A program made the position numbers and the translations under genes. The notes beneath the pieces are model-generated. The model was not told the origin of the DNA and ran no database searches. It was given only the letters and a program-made list of their open reading frames with translations. A stretch of 64,000 nt of DNA from positions 1-64,000 of the forward strand of contig JABJHR010000013.1 of NCBI GenBank assembly GCA_018661705.1. The letters are read 5' to 3'. Shown here piece by piece: positions 36,604 through 46,145 of this stretch (position 1 is the stretch's first letter; each line of letters opens with the position of its first letter). The stretch comes from Candidatus Woesearchaeota archaeon (GTDB lineage Archaea; Nanobdellota; Nanobdellia; Woesearchaeales; DSVV01).

Positions 36604-37509
36604 TTATCTATGCATTTCTCTTACTTGATCCATTGTTACATAAGAATCAATTGTTAATGAGTAAGGTGCAAGTTTTTTTAGAAGAACTTTATCAAATCTA
36701 TGAGCACTTGTAATATGTTTTGCTCTCCAACTACGATCTTTAAAATCTGAATTTTGCTCGTTAACTGGTAAAAATAATCTCACATCCCCATCAGAACACC
36801 TCATTGAACCACTCATAGGATGATTATATAATAAATCAGAGACTGAAGAATCACTCATGACATAAACATGTGCCACCCCAGATAATTCATAAGAAACACG
36901 ATGAACATCTGGAACTGGTTGATTGGTATTATTATTAGTACTAATTAATATGATTGGTAACTCCCTTGTTATATCAAAAACTTGTTTTGGGAAGTGCCTA
37001 ATATTATCCTCATTTAACATTGTAATTTCCGTTGAAATATGTTTTTTTCTTCTTGCACCATATTTTCCAATCAATAATGGAACTAAACTTGGCTTAGATA
37101 TTGGTTTGTAAAAAGGTGATAAAACTTTTCCTTCCCAACCATTGAATAATGCAATTTCTACTTTATATGGAGCACCTACATCTTGAACAGCTGCAAAAGT
37201 AACTCCCCAATTAAATCCTTCTTTTGCAGGATCTGGATGTTCTAATGTCATTCCAAAATAATTTGGTGTAAAAGGATTATCATCCCTAGGACTAACAATT
37301 GTTTCAATCCTTCTATTATCATCTGTTGTTAAATTAATACTTTGCTCAAAACCTTCAAATTCTTCTTCAGAAAAACGATTTCCAAGAAATGATTTCGCAA
37401 TCGCAATAATTCCATCTAATGTTGGCTCTTCTAGAAAATTAGTTGGCCTTTGCTGCCCTAAAATAATTTGTGATCCTAAAATAAATGATGATTTGTATCT
37501 TTGTTTCAT
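36604..37509 (-). CDS. Unknown 301-residue protein
   Basis: I do not recognise it. It is a mixed alpha/beta soluble protein without signal peptide or membrane segments; near residue 215-255 are a VYVMSDSS strand and a basic-rich loop. The predicted transcript start region has a CCTTG-TAA-CAAGG palindrome (37521-37533) between a TATA box (37545-37555, ATTTATAAATG) and ATG 37509, which may be an operator. It is divergent to the IleRS gene. Confidence 0.7.
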   Translation of the reverse strand: MKQRYKSSFILGSQIILGQQRPTNFLEEPTLDGIIAIAKSFLGNRFSEEEFEGFEQSINLTTDDNRRIETIVSPRDDNPFTPNYFGMTLEHPDPAKEGFNWGVTFAAVQDVGAPYKVEIALFNGWEGKVLSPFYKPISKPSLVPLLIGKYGARRKKHISTEITMLNEDNIRHFPKQVFDITRELPIILISTNNNTNQPVPDVHRVSYELSGVAHVYVMSDSSVSDLLYNHPMSGSMRCSDGDVRLFLPVNEQNSDFKDRSWRAKHITSAHRFDKVLLKKLAPYSLTIDSYVTMDQVREMHR

Positions 37510-37520
37510 TTTTCCAGTTC

Positions 37521-37533
37521 CCTTGTAACAAGG
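37521..37533. promoter_or_regulatory. Palindrome between TATA box and start of the 37509 gene
   Basis: CCTTG-TAA-CAAGG lies 12-24 nt upstream of the start codon and downstream of the TATA box, an expected repressor position in archaea. Confidence 0.4.
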
Positions 37534-37697
37534 AAAATTTCATCATTTATAAATGTTTTGACCAATTACCACTATAAAGAGGTTACAGATCAAATAAACA
37601 GCAATATTTATATATAAACCCTATATTCACCAGTACACATACCTATTTATAATCAATATATAATAAAGCAATAAAAAAGAGAAAATAAGGTGCCATA

Positions 37698-40600
37698 ATG
37701 AGTGAAAAAACAATAGAAAAACCAAAAAATAACATATTCATACCAATGGAAGAAGAAATTCTTGAACATTGGGGTAAAACTAAGATTTATGCTAAAGCTA
37801 AAGATAAAAATAGCTCTAATGAAAAATTCTATTTTCTAGATGGACCACCATACACATCTGGAAGAGTTCACATTGGTACTGCTTGGAATAAAACACTCAA
37901 AGACATGGTTCTTAGATACAAAAGAATGAAAGGTCTTAATGTTTGGGACAGAGCTGGTTATGACATGCATGGAATGCCAACTGCTCAAGCTGTTCAAAAA
38001 AAGTTAGATCTAAAAAATAAAGATGAAATTAAGAAATACGGTATGGACAAGTTTGTAAAAGCATGTGAAGAATTCTCAATAACAAACATGGACAAAATGA
38101 GCGAAGACTTCAAAAGGTTAGGAGTCTGGATGGATTTTGATAATCCCTATTATACAGCAAATTCAAAATACATGGAAAGCTGCTGGTGGCTAATTAAAAA
38201 AGCAGATGAAAACAAAAGATTGTATTTAGGAGAAAAAACAATGCATTGGTGTTCCCATTGTGGAACTGCATTAGCTAAACATGAATTAGAATATCAAAAT
38301 GTAAGAGATGATTCTATCTTCCTAAAATTAAAAGTAGTGGGAAGTGAAAATGAATATTTAATTATATGGACAACAACACCATGGACAATTCCTTTTAACC
38401 TTGGAGTTATGGTTAATCCGGGATTAGATTATGCAAAGATAAAAGTTAATGTTGCAAAAGAAGGAGAAGAAGAAGAAATTGAACAATGGGTTGTAGCAAA
38501 AGGATTAATGGGAGCATTTATGGGAAGTGTTGTCAACAAAAAGTTTGAAGTTATTGAAGAATTTAAAGGAGAAAAATTAGAAGGTGTGAAATATATTCAC
38601 CCATGTCATGATATAGCTCCTGAAACTTATGATGAACTAGATAAAAACCATGACAACACATTTTCAGTAGTATTAAGTGAAGAATATGTTGATTTGTCAG
38701 CAGGAACAGGATTAGTTCACATGGCCCCAGGTTGTGGTCCTGAAGATTATGAAATTGGACATAGAAATGGGATCCCACCATTTAATAATCTAAATGAACA
38801 TGGTTATTTCCCTGATAATTTTGGAGCATTCTCTGGATGGAAAGCTAAAACTGATGATAAAAAGTTTATTGAGAAATTCAAAGACATGAGAATCTTAATT
38901 GAATCAACTGAAGTAGAACATGATTATGCACATTGTTGGAGATGTAAAGAACCAGTAATATTTAGAACAACAAAACAATGGTTCTTTAAAATTGAAGACC
39001 TAAAAGAAACAATGCGAGAACTAAATAAAGAAATTTATTGGGTTCCAGAGTTTGCAGGCAGTAAAAGTTTTGATTCCTGGTTAGCAAACTTAAGAGATAA
39101 TGGAATTACAAGACAAAGATTTTGGGGAACTCCTCTGCCAGTATGGAAATGTAGAAAAGAAGAATGTGAACATTATGTTGTAATTGGTTCTGTTAAAGAA
39201 TTAGAAGAAAAAGCAGGCAAAGATAATATGCCTGAAAACTTACATAAACCATGGATTGATAATGTTAAATTTAAATGTGAAAAATGTGGAGAAGAAATGA
39301 CACGAGAACCAGACATTTTAGATGTTTGGATTGATGCTGGTGTTGCTTCATGGGCATGTCTTGATTATCCACACAGAGAAGATCACATGAATGATTTATT
39401 CCCTGCACAATACATCATGGAAGGAATTGATCAAGTTAGAGGATGGTTTAACATGTTGTTTGTTGCATCAATGGTTGCAATGAATAAACCAAGTTACAAA
39501 GCAGTTTACATGCATGGTTTTATTAATGATGCACAAGGCAGAAAGATGTCAAAAAGTGTAGGCAATTATATTTTGCCAGAAGAAGTTATTAATAGTTATG
39601 GTAGTGAAACACTAAGATATTATATGGTTGGTGGCACAAAACCAGGTGTTGATCTTAATTATAATTTTGATGATATGAAAGTTAAGTTTAGGAATTTAGG
39701 TATTTTATGGAATTTACATAAATTTGCAATTGACTTAAAGAAAACTAATGAATTAAAGGTAGAAGAAGTTGATAAAAGCAAATGTGGATTACCTGAAAAA
39801 TATATTTTATCAAAATTAAATTCAACATTGGCAAATGTTTCTAGAATGTATGAAAAATATTTGCTAAATGAAATTCCTAATGCGGTTGAAGAATTGTATT
39901 TAGAGTTATCTAGAACATATGTTCAATTAATCAGAGATAAAGCTAGAAGTGGAAGTACTGAGGAGAAACAATTAGTGTTAGATGTTATGTACAAAGTAAT
40001 TTTAGAAACTTTGAAGATGTTTGCACCTGTTTGTCCAATGGTAACTGAAAAAATCTATTTAAATCTAAAAGAAGAGTTTGATTTAGAAGAAGAAAGTATT
40101 CACTTAACTACTTGGTCAGAAGCTGATGAAAGCATGATTGATGAAAAAATAGAAAAAGATTTTGAAGTTGCAAAAGATGTAATTCAAGCAATTTTATCAG
40201 CAAGAGAAAAAGTACAGTTAGGAGTTAGATGGCCATTGAAAAGTATGATCTTTACATCTCCTGAAAAAGAATTAAGAGAAGCTGTAAAAGAAATGAATTC
40301 AATGATCAAAACACAAACTAATGTTAAAGAAGTTGGTATTGGTGAAGAGTTTAAAGCTGTAAAAATCAAAGTTAAACCAAATTATAAAACAATTGGTGTA
40401 AAATATTCAAATGAAGTTCCACAAATCATTACACATTTAGTTAATGCAAATGATAGTGCTGTTGTAAAAAAACTAGATGATAAAGGATGTTATGAATTTA
40501 AACTTAGTGGAAAGGATATTAAACTATTAAAAGAAGATTTTATAGTTGAAAAAGAAACTCCAGAACATATTGTTGAAGGAGATAGCAAAAAAGGAAATGT

Positions 40601-40895
40601 TTACATTGATACCACTAGAAATAATGAGTTAGACAGTGAAGGTTATGCACGAGAAATCATGAGACGGATCCAAACATTGAGAAAGAATGCAGGATTACAA
40701 AAAAATGATAAAATTAAGTTGTGTATAGCTATTGATACTTCATTATTAGAAATGGTTGAACCATTTGAAGCAGAAATAAAAGAAAAATGTGGAGGAGAAG
40801 ACTTTCACATTGGTGATGACAAAAAACAATTCAAAGACGTGTTAGAAACAAAGATTAAAGGCAAAGATGTTTGGATTAGTTTAGAGAAGGTTTAA
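37698..40895 (+). CDS. ileS: Isoleucyl-tRNA synthetase
   Basis: Class I aminoacyl-tRNA synthetase of normal length (1065 aa) that charges tRNA-Ile. The HIGH-type motif appears as HIGT (58-61, GRVHIGTAWNK) and KMSKS at 616-620. Between them are the CP1 editing domain (TTTPWTIPFNLGVMV, then GTGLVHMAPGCGPEDYE) and Cys pairs (CSHCG; CRKEEC) that would bind zinc. The C-terminal tRNA-binding region (ARSGSTEEKQ onward) resembles archaeal/eukaryotic enzymes rather than standard bacterial ones. Start ATG 37698 has AAGGTG 6 nt upstream. TATA-like sequences lie at 37608-37618. Confidence 0.97.
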   Translation: MSEKTIEKPKNNIFIPMEEEILEHWGKTKIYAKAKDKNSSNEKFYFLDGPPYTSGRVHIGTAWNKTLKDMVLRYKRMKGLNVWDRAGYDMHGMPTAQAVQKKLDLKNKDEIKKYGMDKFVKACEEFSITNMDKMSEDFKRLGVWMDFDNPYYTANSKYMESCWWLIKKADENKRLYLGEKTMHWCSHCGTALAKHELEYQNVRDDSIFLKLKVVGSENEYLIIWTTTPWTIPFNLGVMVNPGLDYAKIKVNVAKEGEEEEIEQWVVAKGLMGAFMGSVVNKKFEVIEEFKGEKLEGVKYIHPCHDIAPETYDELDKNHDNTFSVVLSEEYVDLSAGTGLVHMAPGCGPEDYEIGHRNGIPPFNNLNEHGYFPDNFGAFSGWKAKTDDKKFIEKFKDMRILIESTEVEHDYAHCWRCKEPVIFRTTKQWFFKIEDLKETMRELNKEIYWVPEFAGSKSFDSWLANLRDNGITRQRFWGTPLPVWKCRKEECEHYVVIGSVKELEEKAGKDNMPENLHKPWIDNVKFKCEKCGEEMTREPDILDVWIDAGVASWACLDYPHREDHMNDLFPAQYIMEGIDQVRGWFNMLFVASMVAMNKPSYKAVYMHGFINDAQGRKMSKSVGNYILPEEVINSYGSETLRYYMVGGTKPGVDLNYNFDDMKVKFRNLGILWNLHKFAIDLKKTNELKVEEVDKSKCGLPEKYILSKLNSTLANVSRMYEKYLLNEIPNAVEELYLELSRTYVQLIRDKARSGSTEEKQLVLDVMYKVILETLKMFAPVCPMVTEKIYLNLKEEFDLEEESIHLTTWSEADESMIDEKIEKDFEVAKDVIQAILSAREKVQLGVRWPLKSMIFTSPEKELREAVKEMNSMIKTQTNVKEVGIGEEFKAVKIKVKPNYKTIGVKYSNEVPQIITHLVNANDSAVVKKLDDKGCYEFKLSGKDIKLLKEDFIVEKETPEHIVEGDSKKGNVYIDTTRNNELDSEGYAREIMRRIQTLRKNAGLQKNDKIKLCIAIDTSLLEMVEPFEAEIKEKCGGEDFHIGDDKKQFKDVLETKIKGKDVWISLEKV

Positions 40896-40961
40896 TTTTT
40901 ATTTTTCATTTAATAAAAAAAAGGTGTTCTGATTAGTTAAAATTATTTTGGGGGAAGAAAA

Positions 40962-41741
40962 ATGAGTATGTTTAATAAAGTAATGGAAGCATTGTATATG
41001 AATGTACCTATCATAGGCAATGATGTAGCTAAAGCTGTTAATGAAGTTCATAGAAATATGATTGTTGAATCACCTCAAGTTGTAAGTGCAAGAATACAAG
41101 AGAAAGAATGGGCAAAACCAAGTTTTGTTGTTGGTATGGCTGTTTACGAAATGGGAGAAAGAGAGGAAAAACCAGTTATTAGATTAGTAAAAATGAGTGA
41201 AAGCCCATTTGTTTTAGATTCTGGAGATTTAGATGGCCACCGTATGAATGTAACAGGATGTTCACCTTATATGATTCTTAGAGAAGGTGGAAGGGTATTA
41301 AAAACTGGAAGATCTTTTTATTTAGAACAATTAGTAGGACCAGAAGAAGAAGACAAAAACTATTTTGATGTTGAAACTGCTAGCCCCATTGATCTAAAGT
41401 TAAACAGGTTTCAAAGAAGTGTGTTAAATTGGACAATTGGCTATGACCATTCACACACCATTGAAAGTAATGTTGTTGATGCATACAACAAATTAGGGAT
41501 TCAAGATATAAGATTTGAGTTTATGAAACCTAGTGTTGTTAGAGAGATGATTGAAGAATATGGTGGACCTATTGCACAGATGTGTATTCTAGAATCAATG
41601 CCAGAAGCAACTACTGAAAACTCAACATTACTTTATGCAGGTGCTGGTACAAGTATGGGATTAGAAGGAAAATATATTAGATCAATCTCTCATGCACATG
41701 CAGATGCGGCACATGAAGTTAGTAGAAGATTGAGAGGGTGA
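40962..41741 (+). CDS. Unknown 259-residue soluble protein
   Basis: I do not recognise it. It has no signal peptide or membrane segment and mixed secondary structure, with a His-containing string HAHADAAHEVSRRL at the C-terminus and GYDHSHTIES near residue 165; these could bind metal but match no known motif. A GGGGGAAG site precedes ATG 40962. It lies 66 nt after IleRS on the same strand and may be co-transcribed. A family B block begins 17 nt after the stop. Confidence 0.75.
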   Translation: MSMFNKVMEALYMNVPIIGNDVAKAVNEVHRNMIVESPQVVSARIQEKEWAKPSFVVGMAVYEMGEREEKPVIRLVKMSESPFVLDSGDLDGHRMNVTGCSPYMILREGGRVLKTGRSFYLEQLVGPEEEDKNYFDVETASPIDLKLNRFQRSVLNWTIGYDHSHTIESNVVDAYNKLGIQDIRFEFMKPSVVREMIEEYGGPIAQMCILESMPEATTENSTLLYAGAGTSMGLEGKYIRSISHAHADAAHEVSRRLRG

Positions 41742-41757
41742 TTGTTTTATTTTTTTA

Positions 41758-41790
41758 ACTAGGTTCGAAGGACATGTAGCTCAAGAGTTT
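41758..41790 (+). repeat. Family B block, copy B3
   Basis: ACTAGGTTCGAAGGACATG followed by TAGCTCAAGAGTTTTTT; the hairpin GTTC-GAA-GGAC contains a U.G pair on the + strand. Confidence 0.6.
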
Positions 41791-41811
41791 TTTACTTTTA
41801 TTTTGTTTATA

Positions 41812-41900
41812 GAAAAAACAACAACATCATAGGCACGGACGGACTTTATTTCATAAAGCCCTATTCGGCTTCGCCTCATCCGGCCATGTTATTGTTTTTC
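41812..41900 (-). repeat. Family A structured element, copy A5
   Basis: Minus-strand reading: outer stem GAAAAACAATAACAT with ATGTTGTTGTTTTTTC, GGC/GCC with a bulged T, CGGATG/CGTCCG (one U.G), small arm GGC-gaa-GCC, conserved GAATAGG, and CTTTAT-gaa-ATAAAG. The small arm differs from A3 at both sides of one pair (T-A to C-G). Confidence 0.8.
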
Positions 41901-41946
41901 ATTTAAGCTGTTAGAAAAAATCAATCATTAAAAGAAAAAGTAAAAA

Positions 41947-42822
41947 CTACATTCCTAATTCTTTTTCAATGGCTTTTTCAAACACAGAATAATGTTGGTT
42001 TCCCTGGACCATATTTTTCCCATTGACAAAAAAAGAAGGTGTTCCTAATACTCCTGTTTCTACAGCTTTGTCAAAATCTGCTTGAACTTGTGCAGAATAT
42101 TTACCAGAAGAATAAGATTGATTAAACAAATCCATGTCCATACCTAATTGTTCGGCTAATAATTCAAAAGTATTTTCATTTAATGTTTCTTGATTTAAAA
42201 ATAACAAATCATGATATTCCCAGAACATTCCTTGTTCTTTTGCACATTCAGCTGCTTCTGCTGATTCTGTTGAATACTCATGAAAATCTAAAGGCATATC
42301 TTTGAAAACAAAATTAACAACACCTTGGCTGATATAATTATCTAGAATTGATGGTAAGGTTTCATCATGGAATAATTTACTATAAGGGCATTTATAACCA
42401 CCAAACATTACAATTGTAACAGGTGCATCTGAACTTCCTAAAACAGGATCATCTGAGTTTACAATACCACTATAAACAATTAAGATATCATCAGAAATAT
42501 CATCAATTCCAGGTAAATCTTTATTTATACCATCTAATCCTATTGAATCTTTAGTATCTAAAACATCTTGTTGTGCAAGTTCATCTAAACTAATATCAGT
42601 AGAACCATCTTCAAAAGAATCATCACCTGGTTTAGTGTGGAACTCTGAACTAATTATGTCAACAAAACTATCTGTACTATAATCAGGTAAAAATAAATCA
42701 TAAGCAGTATCTGCCGTCATTATTGGAACTACTCTTTCACTTCCGCAACCATTAAATGCAAAGAAAAGTGTAGCTATTGCAAGACCTTCTAATGCTATTT
42801 TTAGTGGATTGTATGTTTTCAT
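41947..42822 (-). CDS. DsbA-like thioredoxin-fold lipoprotein with a CPYS active site
   Basis: The N-terminus has a hydrophobic segment ending in FNGC (Cys26), a lipobox-like site, then ~100 acidic linker residues that would project from the membrane. Residues about 130-285 are a DsbA/thioredoxin_4 domain: active site GGYKCPYSKLFH, and the cis-proline loop GTPSFFVNGK. The second active-site Cys of CxxC is Ser, so it cannot form the usual internal disulfide. It may act as an isomerase/reductase by mixed disulfide or as a binding protein. Its promoter region is opposite the HTH gene at 43097. Confidence 0.88.
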   Translation of the reverse strand: MKTYNPLKIALEGLAIATLFFAFNGCGSERVVPIMTADTAYDLFLPDYSTDSFVDIISSEFHTKPGDDSFEDGSTDISLDELAQQDVLDTKDSIGLDGINKDLPGIDDISDDILIVYSGIVNSDDPVLGSSDAPVTIVMFGGYKCPYSKLFHDETLPSILDNYISQGVVNFVFKDMPLDFHEYSTESAEAAECAKEQGMFWEYHDLLFLNQETLNENTFELLAEQLGMDMDLFNQSYSSGKYSAQVQADFDKAVETGVLGTPSFFVNGKNMVQGNQHYSVFEKAIEKELGM

Positions 42823-43096
42823 ATTGTAAGGTAATGTAGTTGTGTTTTTAAAGATTCTGATGGTTTTAAGTTCTTACTATTTCTTATGATTTTTTCTTAT
42901 TTCTTTTAATCAACCACTAGACAAATTTATTCTATTTCTAAGCATAGATTAAAGGTTTTTAGCAATGTTGTCCACTGGCTTAAAACACTTGAAAGTATTA
43001 AATTTACTTGTTTGAAGAGTTTTGGAAGGTTGCAGTGGACATCCTATTGTGAGGTATATAAACTACTTCTGCCTATAATAACTATGGTGAAATAAA
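42823..43096. promoter_or_regulatory. Divergent intergenic region with inverted repeat
   Basis: It contains TGTCCACTG (42969-42977) and CAGTGGACA (43033-43041), a perfect 9-bp inverted repeat separated by 55 nt, and a TATA box (GTATATAAAC, 43053-43063) before the HTH gene at 43097. AATGTTGTCCACT (42964-42976) recurs in reverse at 25797-25809. Confidence 0.5.
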
Positions 43097-43567
43097 ATGT
43101 CCAAGCAAAAAGTTTCCAAAGACACTCCTTTAATGGAGCTAACATTAAGAAGGTATGAACGCCCTGATAAAATGAGTGCTCGTGAATTAATTAAGAAGTT
43201 CTGTTTAAGTATGGGGCTATTACAACCAGGTGATTCAAGAGATATTATCGTCGACATCCTCTATGTTTTGTTGAGAGCAAAAGCTAGCCAGAAAATAATG
43301 ACATCCGAACAAATAAACATTGAAGTTAGAAAATTAAGAGAAGAAAATAAATTAACGCAGTTAGGAGTTGCACCATCAAATGTTAGAAGACAGATAAAAA
43401 GACTAAGAGACCTGCTATTAGTAGAGAAAATAAGAAATAATTACAGAATTCATGAATTTGCTGCTCTGAGTGATAGTTATAGGGAGAAATTTGAACAATA
43501 TCTGCTGCCAAGCGTTGTTATGCGAATAAATGACTATTTTAAAGAGATTGATCGAGTTTTTAATTAG
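43097..43567 (+). CDS. Helix-turn-helix protein, probable regulator
   Basis: 156 residues, basic. Residues about 55-115 form a winged-helix-like region: helices ILYVLLRAKASQKIMTSEQI and PSNVRRQIKRLRDLLLVEKI, then a short hairpin KIRNNYRIHEFA. No membrane segment. It has its own promoter. A candidate operator pair lies upstream, so autoregulation is possible. The last seven codons (EIDRVFN) are repeated after the DUF1016 gene. Confidence 0.7.
   Translation: MSKQKVSKDTPLMELTLRRYERPDKMSARELIKKFCLSMGLLQPGDSRDIIVDILYVLLRAKASQKIMTSEQINIEVRKLREENKLTQLGVAPSNVRRQIKRLRDLLLVEKIRNNYRIHEFAALSDSYREKFEQYLLPSVVMRINDYFKEIDRVFN
43541..43563 (+). repeat. Direct repeat, left copy (flanks DUF1016 gene)
   Basis: The 23 nt encoding the last residues of the HTH gene recur at 44636-44658 with 2 mismatches. 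Confidence 0.7.
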
Positions 43568-43576
43568 GTTTATATA

Positions 43577-44613
43577 ATGAAAAAAAACAAAAAAATAGGT
43601 TTTGGAAAAGAGTATAATAAGTTTTTAATTGAGATTAAACAAAGAATAAGTGAAGCACAATACGCTGCTTTGAGTTCAGTAAATAAAAGACTAATTGAAT
43701 TATATTGGGATATTGGTAAAAAGATTACAGAGCAACAGAAAAAACATAGTTGGGGAAAAGCAATTGTTGAAAATCTATCTGGGGATTTACAAAAGAACTT
43801 TGTTGGAATAAAAGGATTCTCTGTCCAAAATCTATGGTATATGAGACAATTTTACTTAAATTATAAGGACAATTCAAAACTCCAACCAATGGTTGGAGAA
43901 ATCAGCTGGGTAAAAAATGTAATTATAATGAGTAAATGTAAAGACAATCTTGAAAGAGAATTTTATATTTTAATGACTAAAAATATGGTTGGACAAAAAA
44001 TATTTTGATCCATCAAATAGAAAATAAGACATATGAAAAGTATTTGTTGAATCAAACAAACTTCGATGAAACATTGCCGACGAAATATCAGAAACAAGCT
44101 AAATTTGCAATTAAAGATGAATATACATTTGATTTCTTAGAATTAAGTGAAGAACATTCAGAAAAAGAACTAGAAAATTCTCTTATGGAAAAAATTAGAC
44201 AATTTTTGGTTGAGATGGGAGGGTATTTTTGTTTTATTGGTAATCAATACCGGATGAAAGTAGAAAATGAGGATTTTTTTATTGATTTATTATTATTCCA
44301 CAGAAAATTAAATTGTTTAATAGCAATTGAGTTAAAGATTGGAAAATTTAAACCAGAATATGCTGGAAAAATGCAATTTTACCTTTCTGTTTTAAATGAC
44401 AAAATAAAATTAGCTAATGAAAATCCTTCAATTGGAATAATTATTTGTAAAAGTAAAAATAGAACAATTGTTGAATATGCATTAAAAGACACGAACAAGC
44501 CAATTGGTGTTGCCACATACAATATAACAGATAAATTACCGAAAAAATTATCAAAATACTTGCCATCTAAACAAGACATTACAGATAAATTAAAAACCTT
44601 AAATAATAGCTGA
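43577..44613 (+). pseudogene. DUF1016 (YhcG-like) PD-(D/E)XK nuclease, interrupted by a -1 frameshift
   Basis: The first part (43577-44008) is the DUF1016 N-terminal domain (NLWYMRQFYLNY, VGEISWVKNVIIMSKCKD). The second part (44005-44613, other frame) is the nuclease domain (FFIDLLLFHRKLNCLIAIELKIGKFKPEY, with the Asp and Glu-Leu-Lys of the PD-(D/E)XK site). Family members continue EFYIxMTKKYGWTKN..LIHQIEN, and that sequence is restored by adding one A to the A5 run at 43979-43983. So one base has been lost, by real mutation or assembly error. In bacteria such proteins accompany restriction systems. The gene lies between direct repeats of the HTH gene end, suggesting it was inserted. Confidence 0.88.
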
Positions 44614-44635
44614 AGACTTATCTAATCAGAAATTC

Positions 44636-44658
44636 AAGGAGATTGATCGGGTTTTTAA
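44636..44658 (+). repeat. Direct repeat, right copy (flanks DUF1016 gene)
   Basis: Matches the 3' end of the HTH gene at 43541-43563 with 2 mismatches in 23 nt, and would still encode EIDRVFN. It marks the right border of the putative insertion. Confidence 0.7.
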
Positions 44659-44724
44659 CTGATTTAAGCTGTAATTAAGCTGTTTTTTACCAAATATCTA
44701 CTATTAAGTGATAAAAATATAGTA

Positions 44725-44735
44725 ATATTTAAAAA
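44725..44735 (+). promoter_or_regulatory. TATA box of the tandem methyltransferase-like genes
   Basis: ATATTTAAAAA is centred about 30 nt upstream of ATG 44760, implying a leaderless transcript for the three-gene operon. Confidence 0.55.
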
Positions 44736-44759
44736 CAGTATATAATTACTTATCTATAT

Positions 44760-46145
44760 ATGGCTCTATATGTAAATAAATCTTATAGTGATCCTGTTAA
44801 ACAATTAAGTAGGGATGTTGTTGTAGATTTTGTTAGAAAGCACTATCAACCACATGAAATTAGAAAATTAAAAGTAGCTTGTTTTCCTGGCCCAGAAATG
44901 TTAGAAGTTACGCACCAATGGGATCAATTAGGAATTCAAAGAAGAAATGTTTATGGTTTTGAATCTCACCCACAAAGCTACCAAAGATTATGTGAAAGAG
45001 TTTCTCAAGAAACAAAAAAAAGTAGAATAAAAACATTTAATGAAGATGTTGCTGATTTCTTAGAACGAGAAAACCAAAGATTTGATATTATTTTCTTAGA
45101 TTATGATGGGTTTTTTGGAAGAAATGTTGATAGAGTTCTTCATGCAATCTCAGAAGAGCAAAGACTGGCAGAAAGAGGAATTGTTGGAATTAATGTAAGA
45201 GAAGGAAGAGAGCATAAAAAAAGACAAAGAGATTACTTAATGAGTCTTTCTCATTTTTCAATGGATGAAACAAACACCCCTAACTTACCAGGATTAGAAA
45301 TTCCTCACGCAGGAAAAAAGAAATTAACAATAGATGAGCACGCAGATAGAATAATTGCTATTAATGATTATATGGATAGAAAAATTGAGGAGAGAGATTA
45401 TGATTTAACTGAAATACGAAATTCAGTTTTTACGAGAACAATTTTAACTAGGTTGTTCCAGGGAAAAAGACTTGACCAGATGCCAAACTTGTTTGTAGAA
45501 GGAGTAATAAGAGAACATGTTGAACATTACAAACGATTTTTCACTGAATTAAATGCAAAAACAGATGGCAGATTCTTTAGAAATGATCCTAAACTAGAAG
45601 AAGCAGTAAAAAGCGACGACATTGATTATATACCTAATTTGCCAGGATTTAAAACAACAATAATTGATGCACTTTACGAGAACACTGGGCTTTCAGTTCA
45701 AGAAGTTGCTTATTTCTATTCAAAAGAAAGATTTGCTTATTACATGCAAGACCATGATTGTTTCAAATATATTAGCAAACCAGGAAATGTTCCAATGATT
45801 GGTGATTTATTTTTGTTTGATCAAAGAAGAGATCTTTTTGATAGTAGAATTGTGAAATATTGGGCTCTTCCAGCAGAAGAAGGTGACAAAGCCTATGGTC
45901 TCGCTAGAGATTTTGGATCAACTGCAAACAAAAGAAAGAAAGCAGCAGAAAAAGCATACAAAAAAGCAGAAAAGAGGAGAAAACCTGGAGCTTATGAAAG
46001 ATATAGACAAGAGGTTATAAAAATCAATGCAGAAGCAATGGCAGCAAAAGACGAATTACTAATGGATTTTTGGAAACATTTTGTTATTTGGAATGAACAA
46101 ACACATCAATTTGAAGCAACAAGAAGATTACTGAGGTTAGAATAA
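44760..46145 (+). CDS. Rossmann methyltransferase-like protein, tandem paralogue 1
   Basis: Residues about 35-150 resemble a class I SAM-methyltransferase fold: CFPGPEMLEV at the position of motif I, an acidic residue after strand 2 (YGFES), FNEDVADFL, and FDIIFLDYDGFF as motif IV. The Gly-rich loop is altered (PGPEM), so cofactor binding is uncertain. A helical middle and a strongly conserved block KYISKPGNVPMIGDLFLFDQRRD (near 340-365, split here only by variation) follow, and a Lys-rich helical tail closes the protein. The same layout occurs in the next two genes. There is no signal peptide. Function is unknown; nucleic acid or small-molecule methylation is possible. Confidence 0.75.
   Translation: MALYVNKSYSDPVKQLSRDVVVDFVRKHYQPHEIRKLKVACFPGPEMLEVTHQWDQLGIQRRNVYGFESHPQSYQRLCERVSQETKKSRIKTFNEDVADFLERENQRFDIIFLDYDGFFGRNVDRVLHAISEEQRLAERGIVGINVREGREHKKRQRDYLMSLSHFSMDETNTPNLPGLEIPHAGKKKLTIDEHADRIIAINDYMDRKIEERDYDLTEIRNSVFTRTILTRLFQGKRLDQMPNLFVEGVIREHVEHYKRFFTELNAKTDGRFFRNDPKLEEAVKSDDIDYIPNLPGFKTTIIDALYENTGLSVQEVAYFYSKERFAYYMQDHDCFKYISKPGNVPMIGDLFLFDQRRDLFDSRIVKYWALPAEEGDKAYGLARDFGSTANKRKKAAEKAYKKAEKRRKPGAYERYRQEVIKINAEAMAAKDELLMDFWKHFVIWNEQTHQFEATRRLLRLE

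Noticed and set aside
41761-41775. TTCGAA string as a tRNA T-loop
   Set aside because: No acceptor, D or anticodon arm can be formed around it; it belongs to family B.
43973-44010. Programmed frameshift in DUF1016
   Set aside because: Other family members are single-frame and no slippery site plus structure is visible; mutation or sequence error is simpler.
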